Source: Bacteroidetes bacterium 43-16
GTDB lineage: Bacteria > Bacteroidota > Bacteroidia > Chitinophagales > Chitinophagaceae
DNA: 64,000 nt
NCBI GenBank assembly: GCA_001897525.1
Contig: MKTB01000017.1
Location: 124,001 to 188,000 of the forward strand
Direction of reading: 5' to 3'
The position numbers were made by a program, and so were the translations under genes. Below are positions 17,379-26,376 of this stretch, in pieces. The notes beneath the pieces were generated by a model. That model saw only the letters and a list, made by a program, of their open reading frames with translations, was not told the origin of the DNA and made no database searches. The first letter of the stretch is position 1; the number at the start of each line of letters is the position of its first letter.

Positions 17379-18953
17379 ATGGAAACTAATTCTTTGGTAG
17401 AGTATGGTGCTCGAAGAGTCATCATAGTCGTCACTGCCATATTGTGTGCCCTGCTGGAGATCGTGGATACCACCATTGTCAATGTAGCCCTGAACGAGAT
17501 GAAAGGTAACCTGGGCGTTACTTTGAGCGAGATCGGCTGGGTGATCACGGCTTATGCGATCGGTAATGTGATCATTATCCCGATGACGAGTTGGTTGTCG
17601 CAACAATTTGGCCGGCGCAATTATTTTGCTGCCTCTGTTATACTCTTTACGATTTGTTCTTTTTTATGTGGTAATGCCTCCACGCTCTGGGAGCTGGTAT
17701 TGTTCCGCTTCCTGCAGGGTGTAGGCGGTGGTGCGCTGCTGGTGACCTCGCAGACCATTATTACAGAAGTTTTTCCCAGCGAAAAACGCGGTATGGCGCA
17801 GGCTTTATACGGTATGGGTGTCATCATTGGTCCTACTTTAGGTCCGCCATTAGGTGGCTACCTGGTGGAAACCTATAAATGGCCTTCTATTTTCTACATC
17901 AATATTCCGATAGGTATTGTGGCCGCTATCCTGGCATTAAGATTTATCAAGAACCCGGCCTATTCCGGCACGAAGAAAAAGATCGGTGAAGTAGACTGGT
18001 GGGGCATGATCTTCCTGGCCGCAGCGGTAGGTAGTTTACAGTTTGTATTGGAAAGAGGGCAGGAGTCAGACTGGTTCCAGGACCCTACGATCCTGATCCT
18101 GACCGTCACCTGTGTCTTGAGTGCTTATTTATTTATCTGGCGCGAGCTTACTTATGCCAACCCGATCGTGAACCTGCGCGTACTGAAAGACGGGAACTTA
18201 AGGATCGGTACTATCCTGACCTTTGTATTAGGTTTCGGTTTATATGGCTCAACCTTTATTATTCCCCTGTACCTGCAGAGCTCTTTGGGCTGGTCGGCCT
18301 TCCAGGCGGGCCTCATCATGGTGCCTGCGGCGCTGATGACCGCCTTTATGATGCCGGTCGTGGGGCAATTGATACAGCGCGGCGTTAAGCAGCAATATAT
18401 TGCCGCAACGGGATTTTTACTGTTCTTTATTTACAGCATCTGGGGGCATAATATATTAACGCCCGATACCGGCTCCGAGCACTTTTTCTGGTTGCTGATG
18501 TTCCGTGGATTTGCATTAAGTATGCTGTTCATCCCCATCACTACCTTATCCCTTTCTACCCTGAAAGGCCGGGAGATCGGTGAAGGAGCTTCGTTTACGG
18601 GTATGATGCGGCAATTGGGCGGTTCATTCGGTATTGCGATCATTACCACTTACATGAGCCACCAGAATGCCATGCACCGCAGCGACCTGATCGCCAATAT
18701 TAACCCGACCAATGTGGTCTTCCAGGAACGCTTCAATGCTTTTGTAGCCCGTTTTATGTCTACAGGTGCGCCTTCTAATGTGGCGCAGCAAATGGCTTAT
18801 ACCGCTATGGACGGAGGGGTGATGAAGCAGGCGGTGGTATTGTCTTATATGGATGTATTTATTGCCATAGGCTTTGTATTCCTGGCCAGCATTCCTTTTG
18901 TACTTTTTGCCAAAAGCAGCAAATCGAAGATAGATATGAGCAATGTGCACTAA
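17379..18953 (+). CDS. EmrB/QacA-type drug:proton antiporter (MFS DHA2)
   Basis: Inner-membrane transporter of 524 residues with the 14-helix layout of the DHA2 family. Marks: the motif-C region GMGVIIGPTLGPPLGGYL, VDTTIVNVAL in helix 1 (the D-x-T-I-V-N-V-A signature), and WVITAYAIG. It should drive export of toxic compounds with the proton gradient through the adaptor and duct encoded just upstream. Substrate cannot be read from the sequence. The gene ends the operon at a strong terminator. Confidence 0.94.
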   Translation: METNSLVEYGARRVIIVVTAILCALLEIVDTTIVNVALNEMKGNLGVTLSEIGWVITAYAIGNVIIIPMTSWLSQQFGRRNYFAASVILFTICSFLCGNASTLWELVLFRFLQGVGGGALLVTSQTIITEVFPSEKRGMAQALYGMGVIIGPTLGPPLGGYLVETYKWPSIFYINIPIGIVAAILALRFIKNPAYSGTKKKIGEVDWWGMIFLAAAVGSLQFVLERGQESDWFQDPTILILTVTCVLSAYLFIWRELTYANPIVNLRVLKDGNLRIGTILTFVLGFGLYGSTFIIPLYLQSSLGWSAFQAGLIMVPAALMTAFMMPVVGQLIQRGVKQQYIAATGFLLFFIYSIWGHNILTPDTGSEHFFWLLMFRGFALSMLFIPITTLSLSTLKGREIGEGASFTGMMRQLGGSFGIAIITTYMSHQNAMHRSDLIANINPTNVVFQERFNAFVARFMSTGAPSNVAQQMAYTAMDGGVMKQAVVLSYMDVFIAIGFVFLASIPFVLFAKSSKSKIDMSNVH

Positions 18954-18974
18954 GATAGATCAATTGTTTTTTTC

Positions 18975-19010
18975 AGAAAGACCACGACAATTCGTGGTCT
19001 TTCTTATTTT
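18975..19010 (+). terminator. Terminator of the efflux operon
   Basis: Perfect 13-bp arms AGAAAGACCACGA (18975-18987) and TCGTGGTCTTTCT (18992-19004), followed by TATTTT. Confidence 0.9.
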
Positions 19011-19027
19011 AAGCCCTTTAATTAAAC

Positions 19028-19035
19028 TAACTTTG
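19028..19035 (+). promoter_or_regulatory. Predicted -7 box of the DEAD-box helicase gene
   Basis: TAACTTTG fits TAnnTTTG, 36 bases before the ATG at 19072; no clear -33 TTTG. Confidence 0.5.
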
Positions 19036-19071
19036 CTCTCTATTCAATTTTACCTGTTGATTTTATAAGTA

Positions 19072-20313
19072 ATGAGATTTGAACAATATAAAATAGCTAC
19101 TGAACTAAAGCGTGCCCTGGACGAGATGGGTTTTAAAAAGCCTACAGACATCCAGTATAAAGCCATACGCCCCATCCTGGAAGGGAATGATGTGCTGGGC
19201 GTGGCACAAACCGGTACGGGTAAAACCGCAGCTTTTGCCATCCCGGTGCTGCATAAATTAATGTATGTGAAAAACCGGCCGGATAAACGCCAGACCAAAT
19301 GCCTGGTGATGGTACCTACCAGGGAACTGGCCTTGCAGATCGCCAAAGTATTCCGGGAATTGGGGAAATATACCAAACTTAAAATTACCGCATTGGTAGG
19401 TGGCGTAGAGCAGGAGCACCAGATCGAGCAACTGGCCAATGGTACAGATGTGTTGATCGCAACACCCGGTCGTATGTTTGACCTCCTGCACCAGCAGAAA
19501 TTAGACCTGAACAAAACGGAAATACTGGTTTTGGATGAAGCCGATCTTATGCTGGATTACGGCTTTATTAAAGATATACAGGATGTCATCAAGTTCCTGC
19601 CCGATTACCGGCAGACACTTTTTTTCTCCGCAACGATCAACAGTGAAATTAAAGAGATCGCTTACGGGATCGTAAGAAATCCTATCCGTATACAGATCTC
19701 GCCGCAGGACCCTGTTTCTAAAAATATTACCCACTTCGTTGCCTTCATTGAAATGGATGATAAGCGTTTCTTCTTAGAAAGGCTGGTGGTAGAGCACCCG
19801 GAATCTAAAATACTGATCTTTGTAAGGACCAAAGTGCGTGCCGAAAGAGTAGCCGCAGCTATGGAACGGGTAAAGGTCAAAACCCTGACCATGCACAGCG
19901 GGAAAGACCAGTCGGAGCGGGCAGAGATCATGAAAGCCTTTGCTTCGGGTGAAGTGCGCCTGCTGATCACTACAGACCTTAATGCACGCGGTGTGGATAT
20001 TCCAAACGTAGACTATGTGGTGAACTATGACCTACCTGATGAGGCAGAAAATTATGTACACCGGGTAGGCCGTACCGGGCGTGGAGTGGCTAAAGGAACG
20101 GCTTACTCCTTCTGTGCACCGGAGGAAAAAGAAATGCTTAAAGAGATCGAGTCCTACCTCGGTAAACCGATCCATGTGCTCGAAATAGACAAAGAAACCT
20201 ATGCAGATACTGTTGTATTTACCGATGAAGTGAACAATGATAACTGGCAGGTATTGTTGCGAAATGCAGAGCAGGAAGCGGCAGAAAGGAAAACAAAGAA
20301 GAAAAAGCGATGA
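19072..20313 (+). CDS. DEAD-box ATP-dependent RNA helicase
   Basis: A 413-residue RNA helicase with every core motif: Q motif (KKPTDIQYKAI), AQTGTGKT, PTRELA, TPGR, DEAD, SAT, then in the second RecA lobe LIFVRTK, TTDLNARGVDIP and HRVGRTGR. The C-terminus is short and ends in a Lys-rich tail (ERKTKKKKR) that probably contacts RNA. Such proteins act in ribosome assembly, RNA decay or cold adaptation; which one cannot be decided here. It has its own promoter-like box and ends at a terminator shared with the minus-strand genes. Confidence 0.95.
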   Translation: MRFEQYKIATELKRALDEMGFKKPTDIQYKAIRPILEGNDVLGVAQTGTGKTAAFAIPVLHKLMYVKNRPDKRQTKCLVMVPTRELALQIAKVFRELGKYTKLKITALVGGVEQEHQIEQLANGTDVLIATPGRMFDLLHQQKLDLNKTEILVLDEADLMLDYGFIKDIQDVIKFLPDYRQTLFFSATINSEIKEIAYGIVRNPIRIQISPQDPVSKNITHFVAFIEMDDKRFFLERLVVEHPESKILIFVRTKVRAERVAAAMERVKVKTLTMHSGKDQSERAEIMKAFASGEVRLLITTDLNARGVDIPNVDYVVNYDLPDEAENYVHRVGRTGRGVAKGTAYSFCAPEEKEMLKEIESYLGKPIHVLEIDKETYADTVVFTDEVNNDNWQVLLRNAEQEAAERKTKKKKR

Positions 20314-20333
20314 GTTTTTGTTTTTATAAAAAC

Positions 20334-20376
20334 AAAAAAACAGGGATCTTTAGTAACTAAAGATCCCTGTTTTTTG
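20334..20376. terminator. Bidirectional terminator between helicase and beta-barrel genes
   Basis: Arms AAAAAACAGGGATCTTTA (20335-20352) and TAAAGATCCCTGTTTTTT (20358-20375), perfect, with an A run before and a T run after, so it works for the convergent genes on both strands. Confidence 0.93.
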
Positions 20377-20377
20377 C

Positions 20378-20995
20378 TTATAAGCCAAATCCTACGCCCA
20401 CCTGGAAGTGTTGCGTGGTCCATCTTTCAGAGACAGAACTATTGTTCCTGTTCGATAAGCCCATCACATACCTGCCGGTGACATGCAGCCCTAAAGGTAG
20501 TTTGACCCTGGCACCGATCACAGCAGACACATAACTATCTTTATGCACATTGGTGATCTCGTTCAGCACCTCATCCTTATCATTCATGCTCACAATTTTA
20601 GTGAACTGAGGACCTATTTCAAACCAGGTGAAGGGTAAGGCCTTAAAGCCTACCAGCACCGGAACCGAGAGTTCTGAAAAAGAAAATTCGGCATTACGTA
20701 CCTGGTCTTTTCCGCTCCTGATATAGTTATTAAATACCTGGTTGAAGTTATCACCGGCCACCATCCTGGTCTGGGTAAAGATCCCTTCTGCGATTAAACT
20801 CATTTTCTCTCCGCTGACACCCAGGTAAGCACCACCAAAAGGAAAAGCATTGAACTTGCCGGAGATATCCTTGCCGGAATTATTGTAAATAGTCGCTCCT
20901 GCCTTTATTCCCACATGGAAATTCTGGGCATTTGAGGCATTCGTAAAGAGGCTAAAGCCGATCAATGTGAGCGTACTTTTGATTAAATGTTTCAT
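20378..20995 (-). CDS. Outer membrane beta-barrel protein (PorT/OMP_b-brl_2-like)
   Basis: A 205-residue protein with a signal peptide ending SNAQ. Alternating hydrophobic beta strands end in VGVGFGL with a terminal hydrophobic residue, as in small outer-membrane barrels (8-10 strands). It resembles the porin-like barrel family common in Bacteroidota (PF13568 from memory). It lacks clear marks of the T9SS component PorT, so I do not call it that. The start overlaps the folC stop by 4 bases (ATGA), so both genes share a transcript ending at the bidirectional terminator. Confidence 0.82.
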   Translation of the reverse strand: MKHLIKSTLTLIGFSLFTNASNAQNFHVGIKAGATIYNNSGKDISGKFNAFPFGGAYLGVSGEKMSLIAEGIFTQTRMVAGDNFNQVFNNYIRSGKDQVRNAEFSFSELSVPVLVGFKALPFTWFEIGPQFTKIVSMNDKDEVLNEITNVHKDSYVSAVIGARVKLPLGLHVTGRYVMGLSNRNNSSVSERWTTQHFQVGVGFGL

Positions 20996-22347
20996 ATAGC
21001 TATTTTTTTGTTGTTTGTTTTTTTGTTATCTAAGTACTCGAGGGCTTCTCCCACAATGAAAAAGCTGCCTGTGATCAATATCAGGTCTGCTTCATCGCAA
21101 TGGTGCAGTGCTGCTTCCAGTGCAAGGTCTACAGTAGGGTAGGCGCTTCCTTCCATGCCCTGCTCCTGTGCCAGTGCCTGCAGCTCTGCTACATTCAATG
21201 CCCTGGGGATAGCGGCCTGGGTGAAATAATACCGGGCATCCTGCGGTAATAAAGAAAGTGCTTCTTTTACATCTTTATCCGCCACAAAGCCGACAATGAT
21301 ATGCTGTTGCTTTTGACTGAATTGCGGATGTTGCAGCTGCTGTGTCACCATAGACATACCATTCGGATTGTGGGCCACATCGGCAATGACGAGCGGTGCG
21401 GTCTGTACTGTTTCCCATCGCCCTCTTAATCCTGTGAGCGCTTTCACTTTAGTGACCGCCCTTTTAAAAATGTCCAGGTCTACGTTCCAGCCCAGGCTTT
21501 GCAGGGTAACTATTGTAGCCAGGGAGGTTTTAAGATTATCTGCCTGGAAGCTGCCCAGGAGGTCGGTCTCTATCTCTATAATGTTATAGTTGCGGGTATC
21601 TACAAACTTTATGGTTTGCGATGCAGCATCGGTTCGTACAATGGCCCCGTCAAACATAATATCGGCATAGATCAGTTGCGTATGATTCAGGATCGCATAC
21701 CGGCTGAATACCGCAGCGGTCTCATCCTGGGACAGGCCGATGATTACCGGTTTTTTCTCTTTAATGATCCCTGCTTTCTCTGCCGCAATTTCAGGGATCG
21801 TATGCCCGAGAATGTGCGTATGGTCCAGGCTTATATTGGTAATAACGGAAATTTCGGGTATAATGATATTGGTACTGTCCCATCTTCCCCCCAATCCTGT
21901 TTCTATAATAGCAATATCCACCTTTTCCTTTGCAAAAGCCCAGAAAGCTAAGGCCACATTCAATTCAAAGTAGGAAGGCATCACTGTATCAATGATGTCC
22001 CGGAAAGTATTGATGAACAAAGTAAGTAGCTGCTTGTCCAGCAGCTGCCCGTCTACCCGGATGCGCTCTCTCAGGTCGATCAGATGCGGTGAGGTATAGA
22101 GGCCCGTTTTATAGCCTGCTTCCTGTAAACAGGCAGCCAGGATATGGCTGGTACTTCCTTTACCATTAGTGCCCGCAATGTGTATAGATTTAAACTGTTT
22201 TTCCGGGTTGCCGATATGATTACAAAGTTGTTGTATTTTATCCAGTTTTGGATTCAGCGCATCAATTCCTGTCCGGGTGAACATCGGCAATTGATCAAAC
22301 ATAAATTTTATGGCAGATTCATAGTCTAAAGGAACCTCATGATGCAT
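20992..22347 (-). CDS. folC: Folylpolyglutamate synthase/dihydrofolate synthase
   Basis: Cytosolic Mur-ligase-like enzyme that joins glutamate to dihydropteroate and extends the folate tail. The 451 residues include the ATP P-loop HIAGTNGKGSTSH, the omega loop GLYTSPHLIDLRERIRVDG, ETGLGGRWDSTN, ITNISLDHTHILG with the metal-binding His, and the C-terminal DVAHNPNGM. Length and order match FolC. It heads a two-gene minus-strand transcript with a beta-barrel gene, a pairing with no obvious functional logic. Confidence 0.95.
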   Translation of the reverse strand: MHHEVPLDYESAIKFMFDQLPMFTRTGIDALNPKLDKIQQLCNHIGNPEKQFKSIHIAGTNGKGSTSHILAACLQEAGYKTGLYTSPHLIDLRERIRVDGQLLDKQLLTLFINTFRDIIDTVMPSYFELNVALAFWAFAKEKVDIAIIETGLGGRWDSTNIIIPEISVITNISLDHTHILGHTIPEIAAEKAGIIKEKKPVIIGLSQDETAAVFSRYAILNHTQLIYADIMFDGAIVRTDAASQTIKFVDTRNYNIIEIETDLLGSFQADNLKTSLATIVTLQSLGWNVDLDIFKRAVTKVKALTGLRGRWETVQTAPLVIADVAHNPNGMSMVTQQLQHPQFSQKQQHIIVGFVADKDVKEALSLLPQDARYYFTQAAIPRALNVAELQALAQEQGMEGSAYPTVDLALEAALHHCDEADLILITGSFFIVGEALEYLDNKKTNNKKIAI

Positions 22348-22378
22348 ATAGTCAATTGTTTATCAAAAACTTTAGCGG

Positions 22379-22386
22379 CAAAGTTA
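22379..22386 (-). promoter_or_regulatory. Predicted -7 box of folC
   Basis: Plus-strand CAAAGTTA reads TAACTTTG on the minus strand, an exact box 31 bases before the start codon. No clear -33 element. Confidence 0.5.
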
Positions 22387-22505
22387 CTGGAGAGTGGGCT
22401 GGATTGTTTAGATTTAAGAAAAAAATATTTTTTGATTAATAAAATTTTAACCTTAACTTCATCTTCATATTCTATTTCTAACATTTAAAATTACTAGTTG
22501 TAAAA

Positions 22506-24422
22506 ATGAAAAAGAGAATTTTACTTTTATCTACCCTGTTGGGCTTAGCTAGCTTAACTTACGCCCAAAAACTGGCGTTGATTGAAGAGTTTTCGGGAGA
22601 GAACTGCGGACCTTGTGCTGCTTATAATCCTGCATTTATGAATTTGGTAAATGCTGCCGGTAATAGTACTAAAGTATTATTGCTGAAGTACCAGTCTCCA
22701 ATCCCTACTCCGGGGCCTATCTATAATATCAATACAGTATTTACGGATGCCCGTATGTCTTATTATTCTGTGAACTCTGCCCCTTCATTCTACTTGAACG
22801 GTGCGTCGAAAGGTAATATTACAAGTGCTACACAGGCTATGTTCAATGCTGCGGCTGCAGAAACTACTCCTTTTACTATGTCTGTAGCCAATCCGGTGTA
22901 CAATGCCAATGGCCAGACTATGTCTGTTACTGTAACCGTTACTGCTACCAGTGCCGTTACTGTTTCTAATGTAAAATTAAGAGTAGCTTTTGCTGAAGAG
23001 TTGAACTATACTACTCCTCCGGGTACCAATGGAGAAACGCATTTCCAGAATGTAGTACGCCAGATGTATCCTAATGCAGCCGGTACTACGCTTGATGCTG
23101 CCTGGACTGCAGGTCAAAGCAGAACCTATACAGTGACAGGTGTGATCCCTGGCTATGTAAACCCTGCTGCCCCGAGCCGTTTCTTTGCTGCATTCCTTCA
23201 AAAAGATGATGCTACTAAAGAAGTACTGCAATCTGCGAAAACAGGTAATGTTACCATTCAACTACCTGCAGCAAACGCAGCCTTGACCAGCATTAATATG
23301 AATGTGGCCGCTTCTAATATGGTATGTACACTGCCATATACACTTAATGCTACTACTAAGCTTAAGAATACCGGTACAGAAGCCCTTACTACTGCAAAAA
23401 TATACTACAAATTAGGTACTGCGAGTGCATGGACAGAGATGAACTGGACCGGCAACCTGGCAGCAGGTCAAAGTGTTGATGTTGCACTTTCTGGTCTTAA
23501 TATTACCTCTTCCGGTATTATTCAGTTGCTTGATTCTGTAGGTTTACCAAATGGTAAAGTTGACTTAGATGATTATGATAATGCTAACGCTGGTTATTAT
23601 TTCCAAATTAATTCCAATGCTGTAGCGCTTCCTGTGGAAAACGACTTTGAAACAGATAAAGCAGATTGGATGATGTATTTCAACGGTAGCAACGGTTACC
23701 CGATGCAGCGTGTTAATAATGGAAGTGGTGCTAGTGTTGGCTACAACTCTGCAACTGCTTTATACTTTAATGCACCAAACATCGGCCCTGGCCCTGTAGG
23801 TTATTTCCTTTTACCAAAAGCAACTTTACCTGCCGGTGCTAAAGCATTAGACTTTTATCAAAGCTATGCCATGAGAACAGGTGCTAATGGCGACAGATTG
23901 GAAGTAGTTTATTCTTCAGATTGTGGTGCTACCTGGACAAGAGTATGGATGTTAGAAGGTCAAGGCCTGGCAACAACTACGCCTACATCAAATACCCAAG
24001 GTCACCTTCCAACTACTGCTACTTATGTAATGCGTTCTGTTGATATGACTGCTGTTCCAGATGGTGCATTGGTCGCTTTCAGAGCTACATCTGGCGGTGG
24101 AAACTTCATGTGGATTGACAATGTGAAATTCCGTACTGGCGCTCCTGTTGCTATTGAAGATCTGATGGATCAAAGCAAATTATCTGTTTTCCCTAACCCT
24201 GTATCTAATAAACTGAACGTTTCTATGTCAATGAAAAGAAACGATAAAGTTACTTTTGCAGTGGTAAATACACTGGGACAAGAGGTATATTCTGTAACTA
24301 AAGATGTTAATTCAGGTAATCAGGTAATTGATATCGATGCCAGCCAATTAGCGGCAGGTATGTATATCCTGAACATCAAAACTGCAGAAGGTGCTGTACA
24401 GCAAAAGTTTACAAAAATGTAA
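22506..24422 (+). CDS. Omp28-type T9SS cargo protein with thioredoxin-like N-terminus
   Basis: A 638-residue exported protein. After a signal peptide (ending TYAQ) comes a thioredoxin-like part with EEFSGENCGPCAAYNP (CGPC at about residues 36-39) and SAPSFYLNG containing the cis-Pro region; this is the Omp28 family layout. A beta-sandwich section follows, then a jelly-roll-like region (from about residue 375, ENDFETDKADWMMYF...MWIDNVKF) like choice-of-anchor domains. A type A sorting domain (VFPNPVSNKLNVSM, NTLGQEVY, AAGMYILNI) ends it. It should be secreted by T9SS and kept at the surface; redox activity is possible because both cysteines are present. Confidence 0.88.
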   Translation: MKKRILLLSTLLGLASLTYAQKLALIEEFSGENCGPCAAYNPAFMNLVNAAGNSTKVLLLKYQSPIPTPGPIYNINTVFTDARMSYYSVNSAPSFYLNGASKGNITSATQAMFNAAAAETTPFTMSVANPVYNANGQTMSVTVTVTATSAVTVSNVKLRVAFAEELNYTTPPGTNGETHFQNVVRQMYPNAAGTTLDAAWTAGQSRTYTVTGVIPGYVNPAAPSRFFAAFLQKDDATKEVLQSAKTGNVTIQLPAANAALTSINMNVAASNMVCTLPYTLNATTKLKNTGTEALTTAKIYYKLGTASAWTEMNWTGNLAAGQSVDVALSGLNITSSGIIQLLDSVGLPNGKVDLDDYDNANAGYYFQINSNAVALPVENDFETDKADWMMYFNGSNGYPMQRVNNGSGASVGYNSATALYFNAPNIGPGPVGYFLLPKATLPAGAKALDFYQSYAMRTGANGDRLEVVYSSDCGATWTRVWMLEGQGLATTTPTSNTQGHLPTTATYVMRSVDMTAVPDGALVAFRATSGGGNFMWIDNVKFRTGAPVAIEDLMDQSKLSVFPNPVSNKLNVSMSMKRNDKVTFAVVNTLGQEVYSVTKDVNSGNQVIDIDASQLAAGMYILNIKTAEGAVQQKFTKM

Positions 24423-24456
24423 TACCTTTTAAACAGTAATGGTTAAATTTTTAACT

Positions 24457-24495
24457 AAAAAAAGATGGAATACTTTAGGGTATTCCGTCTTTTTT
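24457..24495 (+). terminator. Terminator after the Omp28-like gene
   Basis: Arms 24457-24472 (AAAAAAAGATGGAATA) and 24481-24495 (TATTCCGTCTTTTTT) pair with one G-T, ending in a six-T run. Confidence 0.88.
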
Positions 24496-24508
24496 AGCTA
24501 AAATCACT

Positions 24509-24516
24509 TAAATTTG
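24509..24516 (+). promoter_or_regulatory. Predicted -7 box of the small T9SS cargo gene
   Basis: TAAATTTG fits TAnnTTTG, 28 bases before the ATG at 24545. Confidence 0.55.
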
Positions 24517-24544
24517 TAATGAACAATTTTAAATAAAGCATAAA

Positions 24545-25282
24545 ATGAAAAAAATATTACTTACTGTATCGATTGGTTTGTTGGGCACTATTGCAGCTTC
24601 TGCACAGAGTTACGAGATCCTGCATGATACAATGATTAAAACTACCTTAGGAACACCGGGTCTTGATCCGACCAATGAAGCTATTTATTTTCACGATTCA
24701 GTGAAGAACGTAACTGCTACAGACCTGGAGAATGTGAAATGGCGTATTATTGAAAGTAATTTACCCCTGGGTTGGTATATATTCACTTTTTGTGACAATG
24801 TATTTTGCAGATCAACTGCAGAAGTGAATAATCACCTGAATAATGCAAACCAGATAGAGACCTTTGCTCCGATCGCTCCGGGAACAAGTGCTTTATTAGA
24901 GCCTTCTGTGGTGGTCCCGCAATCTGCAGATGATGGTACCGGTATCATTAAAGTAAGAGTTTTTACAGATAGTCACACCGATACAGCAGTATTTATAATC
25001 AATAAAACACCGGTTGGGATCAATCAGGTAAAAATGAATGACAGCAGGGTGTCTTTGTTCCCTAATCCATCTATGGGCCAGGACCTGAATGTATTTATCA
25101 ATAAAGAATTGGGTGCAAAATCTATAGCAATTTATAATGTTTTAGGTGCTCAGGTTGCGCAACAGTCCATTACCCGGGAAGTAAGTAATGTAGCCACTGC
25201 TCATTTGGCAAATGGTCATTATTTAGTGAAAGTATTAGATCAAAATGGTCTGGTGATTACTACCAGGAAATGGGTTAAGTAA
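24545..25282 (+). CDS. Small secreted protein with T9SS type A sorting domain
   Basis: A 245-residue protein: signal peptide ending ASAQS, a central beta-sandwich-like domain (about residues 25-150) with two cysteines in FTFCDNVFCRS that could form a disulfide, and a C-terminal type A sorting domain (LFPNPSMGQDLNVF, YNVLGAQVAQQ, ANGHYLVKV). I do not recognise the central domain. It sits between two terminators with its own promoter-like box, so it is probably transcribed alone. Confidence 0.82.
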   Translation: MKKILLTVSIGLLGTIAASAQSYEILHDTMIKTTLGTPGLDPTNEAIYFHDSVKNVTATDLENVKWRIIESNLPLGWYIFTFCDNVFCRSTAEVNNHLNNANQIETFAPIAPGTSALLEPSVVVPQSADDGTGIIKVRVFTDSHTDTAVFIINKTPVGINQVKMNDSRVSLFPNPSMGQDLNVFINKELGAKSIAIYNVLGAQVAQQSITREVSNVATAHLANGHYLVKVLDQNGLVITTRKWVK

Positions 25283-25303
25283 TATCTTCAATGTATATTT
25301 TTG

Positions 25304-25334
25304 AAAAGCAGCAGGCAATCCTGCTGCTTTTTTG
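25304..25334 (+). terminator. Terminator after the small T9SS cargo gene
   Basis: Perfect 12-bp arms AAAAGCAGCAGG (25304-25315) and CCTGCTGCTTTT (25320-25331), with T run to 25333. Confidence 0.92.
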
Positions 25335-25361
25335 TTGTAAAGTGCCCAATGAAGTAATTCA

Positions 25362-25406
25362 ATAAAAGAAGGGGCATGAATTATAAATTCATGCCCCTTC
25401 TTTATA
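25362..25406. terminator. Terminator of the DUF2911 gene (symmetric hairpin)
   Basis: Perfect 18-bp arms (25365-25382 and 25386-25403; cores GAAGGGGCATG and CATGCCCCTTC) with a 3-base loop. On the minus strand the stem ends in CTTTTATT, so it ends the gene whose stop is at 25426. Confidence 0.88.
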
Positions 25407-25425
25407 GATAAATTTTACAGGAAAA

Positions 25426-26256
25426 TTATTTTGTTAAACTCTTCAGGTTGTTAGCATATTCCGCTTCGTATGGTGTACCTTTTGCACCTTCTGCAGCTAT
25501 TTTAGCAGCAGCAATAGCTTCGTTCTTTTTACCCATTTTGTTCAGGATCTCAGCTTTTACCCAATGAATGTAAAATGCTTTAGGGTTTTCCTCGATAGCT
25601 TTGTCTGTGTAGCCTAAAGCCTGGTCCAGGTTTTTGCCTTTCTCAAAATAATATCTTGCAGCTACCAGGTAAGGTGGTTTTTCTGCTTTTAAAGCTTCTG
25701 TCAGATAGCTTTCAATTCTTTTGTCATTATCCGCTTTCACAGGAACTACCACTTTCGTGTTTTCCCATGCCAAAGTCAGGTCACAGCTATTTTTTGTGAT
25801 GTTATCCAGGGATATAGTGAAGGATTCCACTTTATCTTTAACCGTAACTGTATTGGCTTTTACAGAAGCAATGTTCTTTGCTTTATCATATCCTGATAAG
25901 CCCCAGTTTTCAGTTGCCGGGTTAAGGATCACATCCCATGAAGTTTTATTAGGAATAGTATAGATAGAATAGGTTCCGGCAGGAACTACTTTGCCACCGA
26001 AGATCACTTCTTCTCCGAATGTAATTTTAGTAGCACCGTTGGCACCGGTTCTCCATTCTTTACCAAAAGGTACCAGGTCCCCGAATATTTTTCTTCCTTT
26101 TACTGCAGGGCGGCTGTATACGATCTCTATTTTTGAAGTAGAGAACTCTTGGTTGATGGTAGTGGCAGGGCTAGGAGCAGGCATTTTAAAATCCTGGGCG
26201 AAAGCGCCATATCCAAGCAGCATACCTGTAAATAGTAATAAGGAAATCTTTTTCAT
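25426..26256 (-). CDS. DUF2911 exported protein with C-terminal TPR-like helices
   Basis: A 276-residue protein with signal peptide ending AFAQ, so envelope-located. The N-terminal two thirds match DUF2911: VYSRPAVKGRKIFGDLVPFGKEWRTGANGAT, then the VPAGTYSIYTIP segment, an all-beta domain of unknown role common in Bacteroidota. The last ~80 residues (ARYYFEKGKNLDQALGYTDK, WVKAEILNKMGKKNEAIAAA) form two helix-turn-helix TPR-like units, suggesting protein contact. A TAATATTG box on the minus strand about 35 bases upstream may be the promoter. Confidence 0.85.
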   Translation of the reverse strand: MKKISLLLFTGMLLGYGAFAQDFKMPAPSPATTINQEFSTSKIEIVYSRPAVKGRKIFGDLVPFGKEWRTGANGATKITFGEEVIFGGKVVPAGTYSIYTIPNKTSWDVILNPATENWGLSGYDKAKNIASVKANTVTVKDKVESFTISLDNITKNSCDLTLAWENTKVVVPVKADNDKRIESYLTEALKAEKPPYLVAARYYFEKGKNLDQALGYTDKAIEENPKAFYIHWVKAEILNKMGKKNEAIAAAKIAAEGAKGTPYEAEYANNLKSLTK

Positions 26257-26363
26257 TAATTCTTCAATTTTTGATGATTAAAAAGTACGCAATATTACTA
26301 AAAATATAGGCTGGTAGAATGTTAAATTAAAGGCAAGAGATGAGTATGAATTTTCGCTTGTAG

Positions 26364-26371
26364 TACTTTTG
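26364..26371 (+). promoter_or_regulatory. Predicted -7 box directly before the metallophosphoesterase gene
   Basis: TACTTTTG fits TAnnTTTG and ends only 5 bases before the ATG at 26377, so transcription should begin at or next to the start codon. Confidence 0.6.
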
Positions 26372-26376
26372 CATAC

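Noticed and set aside
20378-20995. Possible PorT (T9SS component)
   Set aside because: The fold class fits, but length and visible motifs are those of generic small barrels, and no other T9SS machinery gene is nearby.
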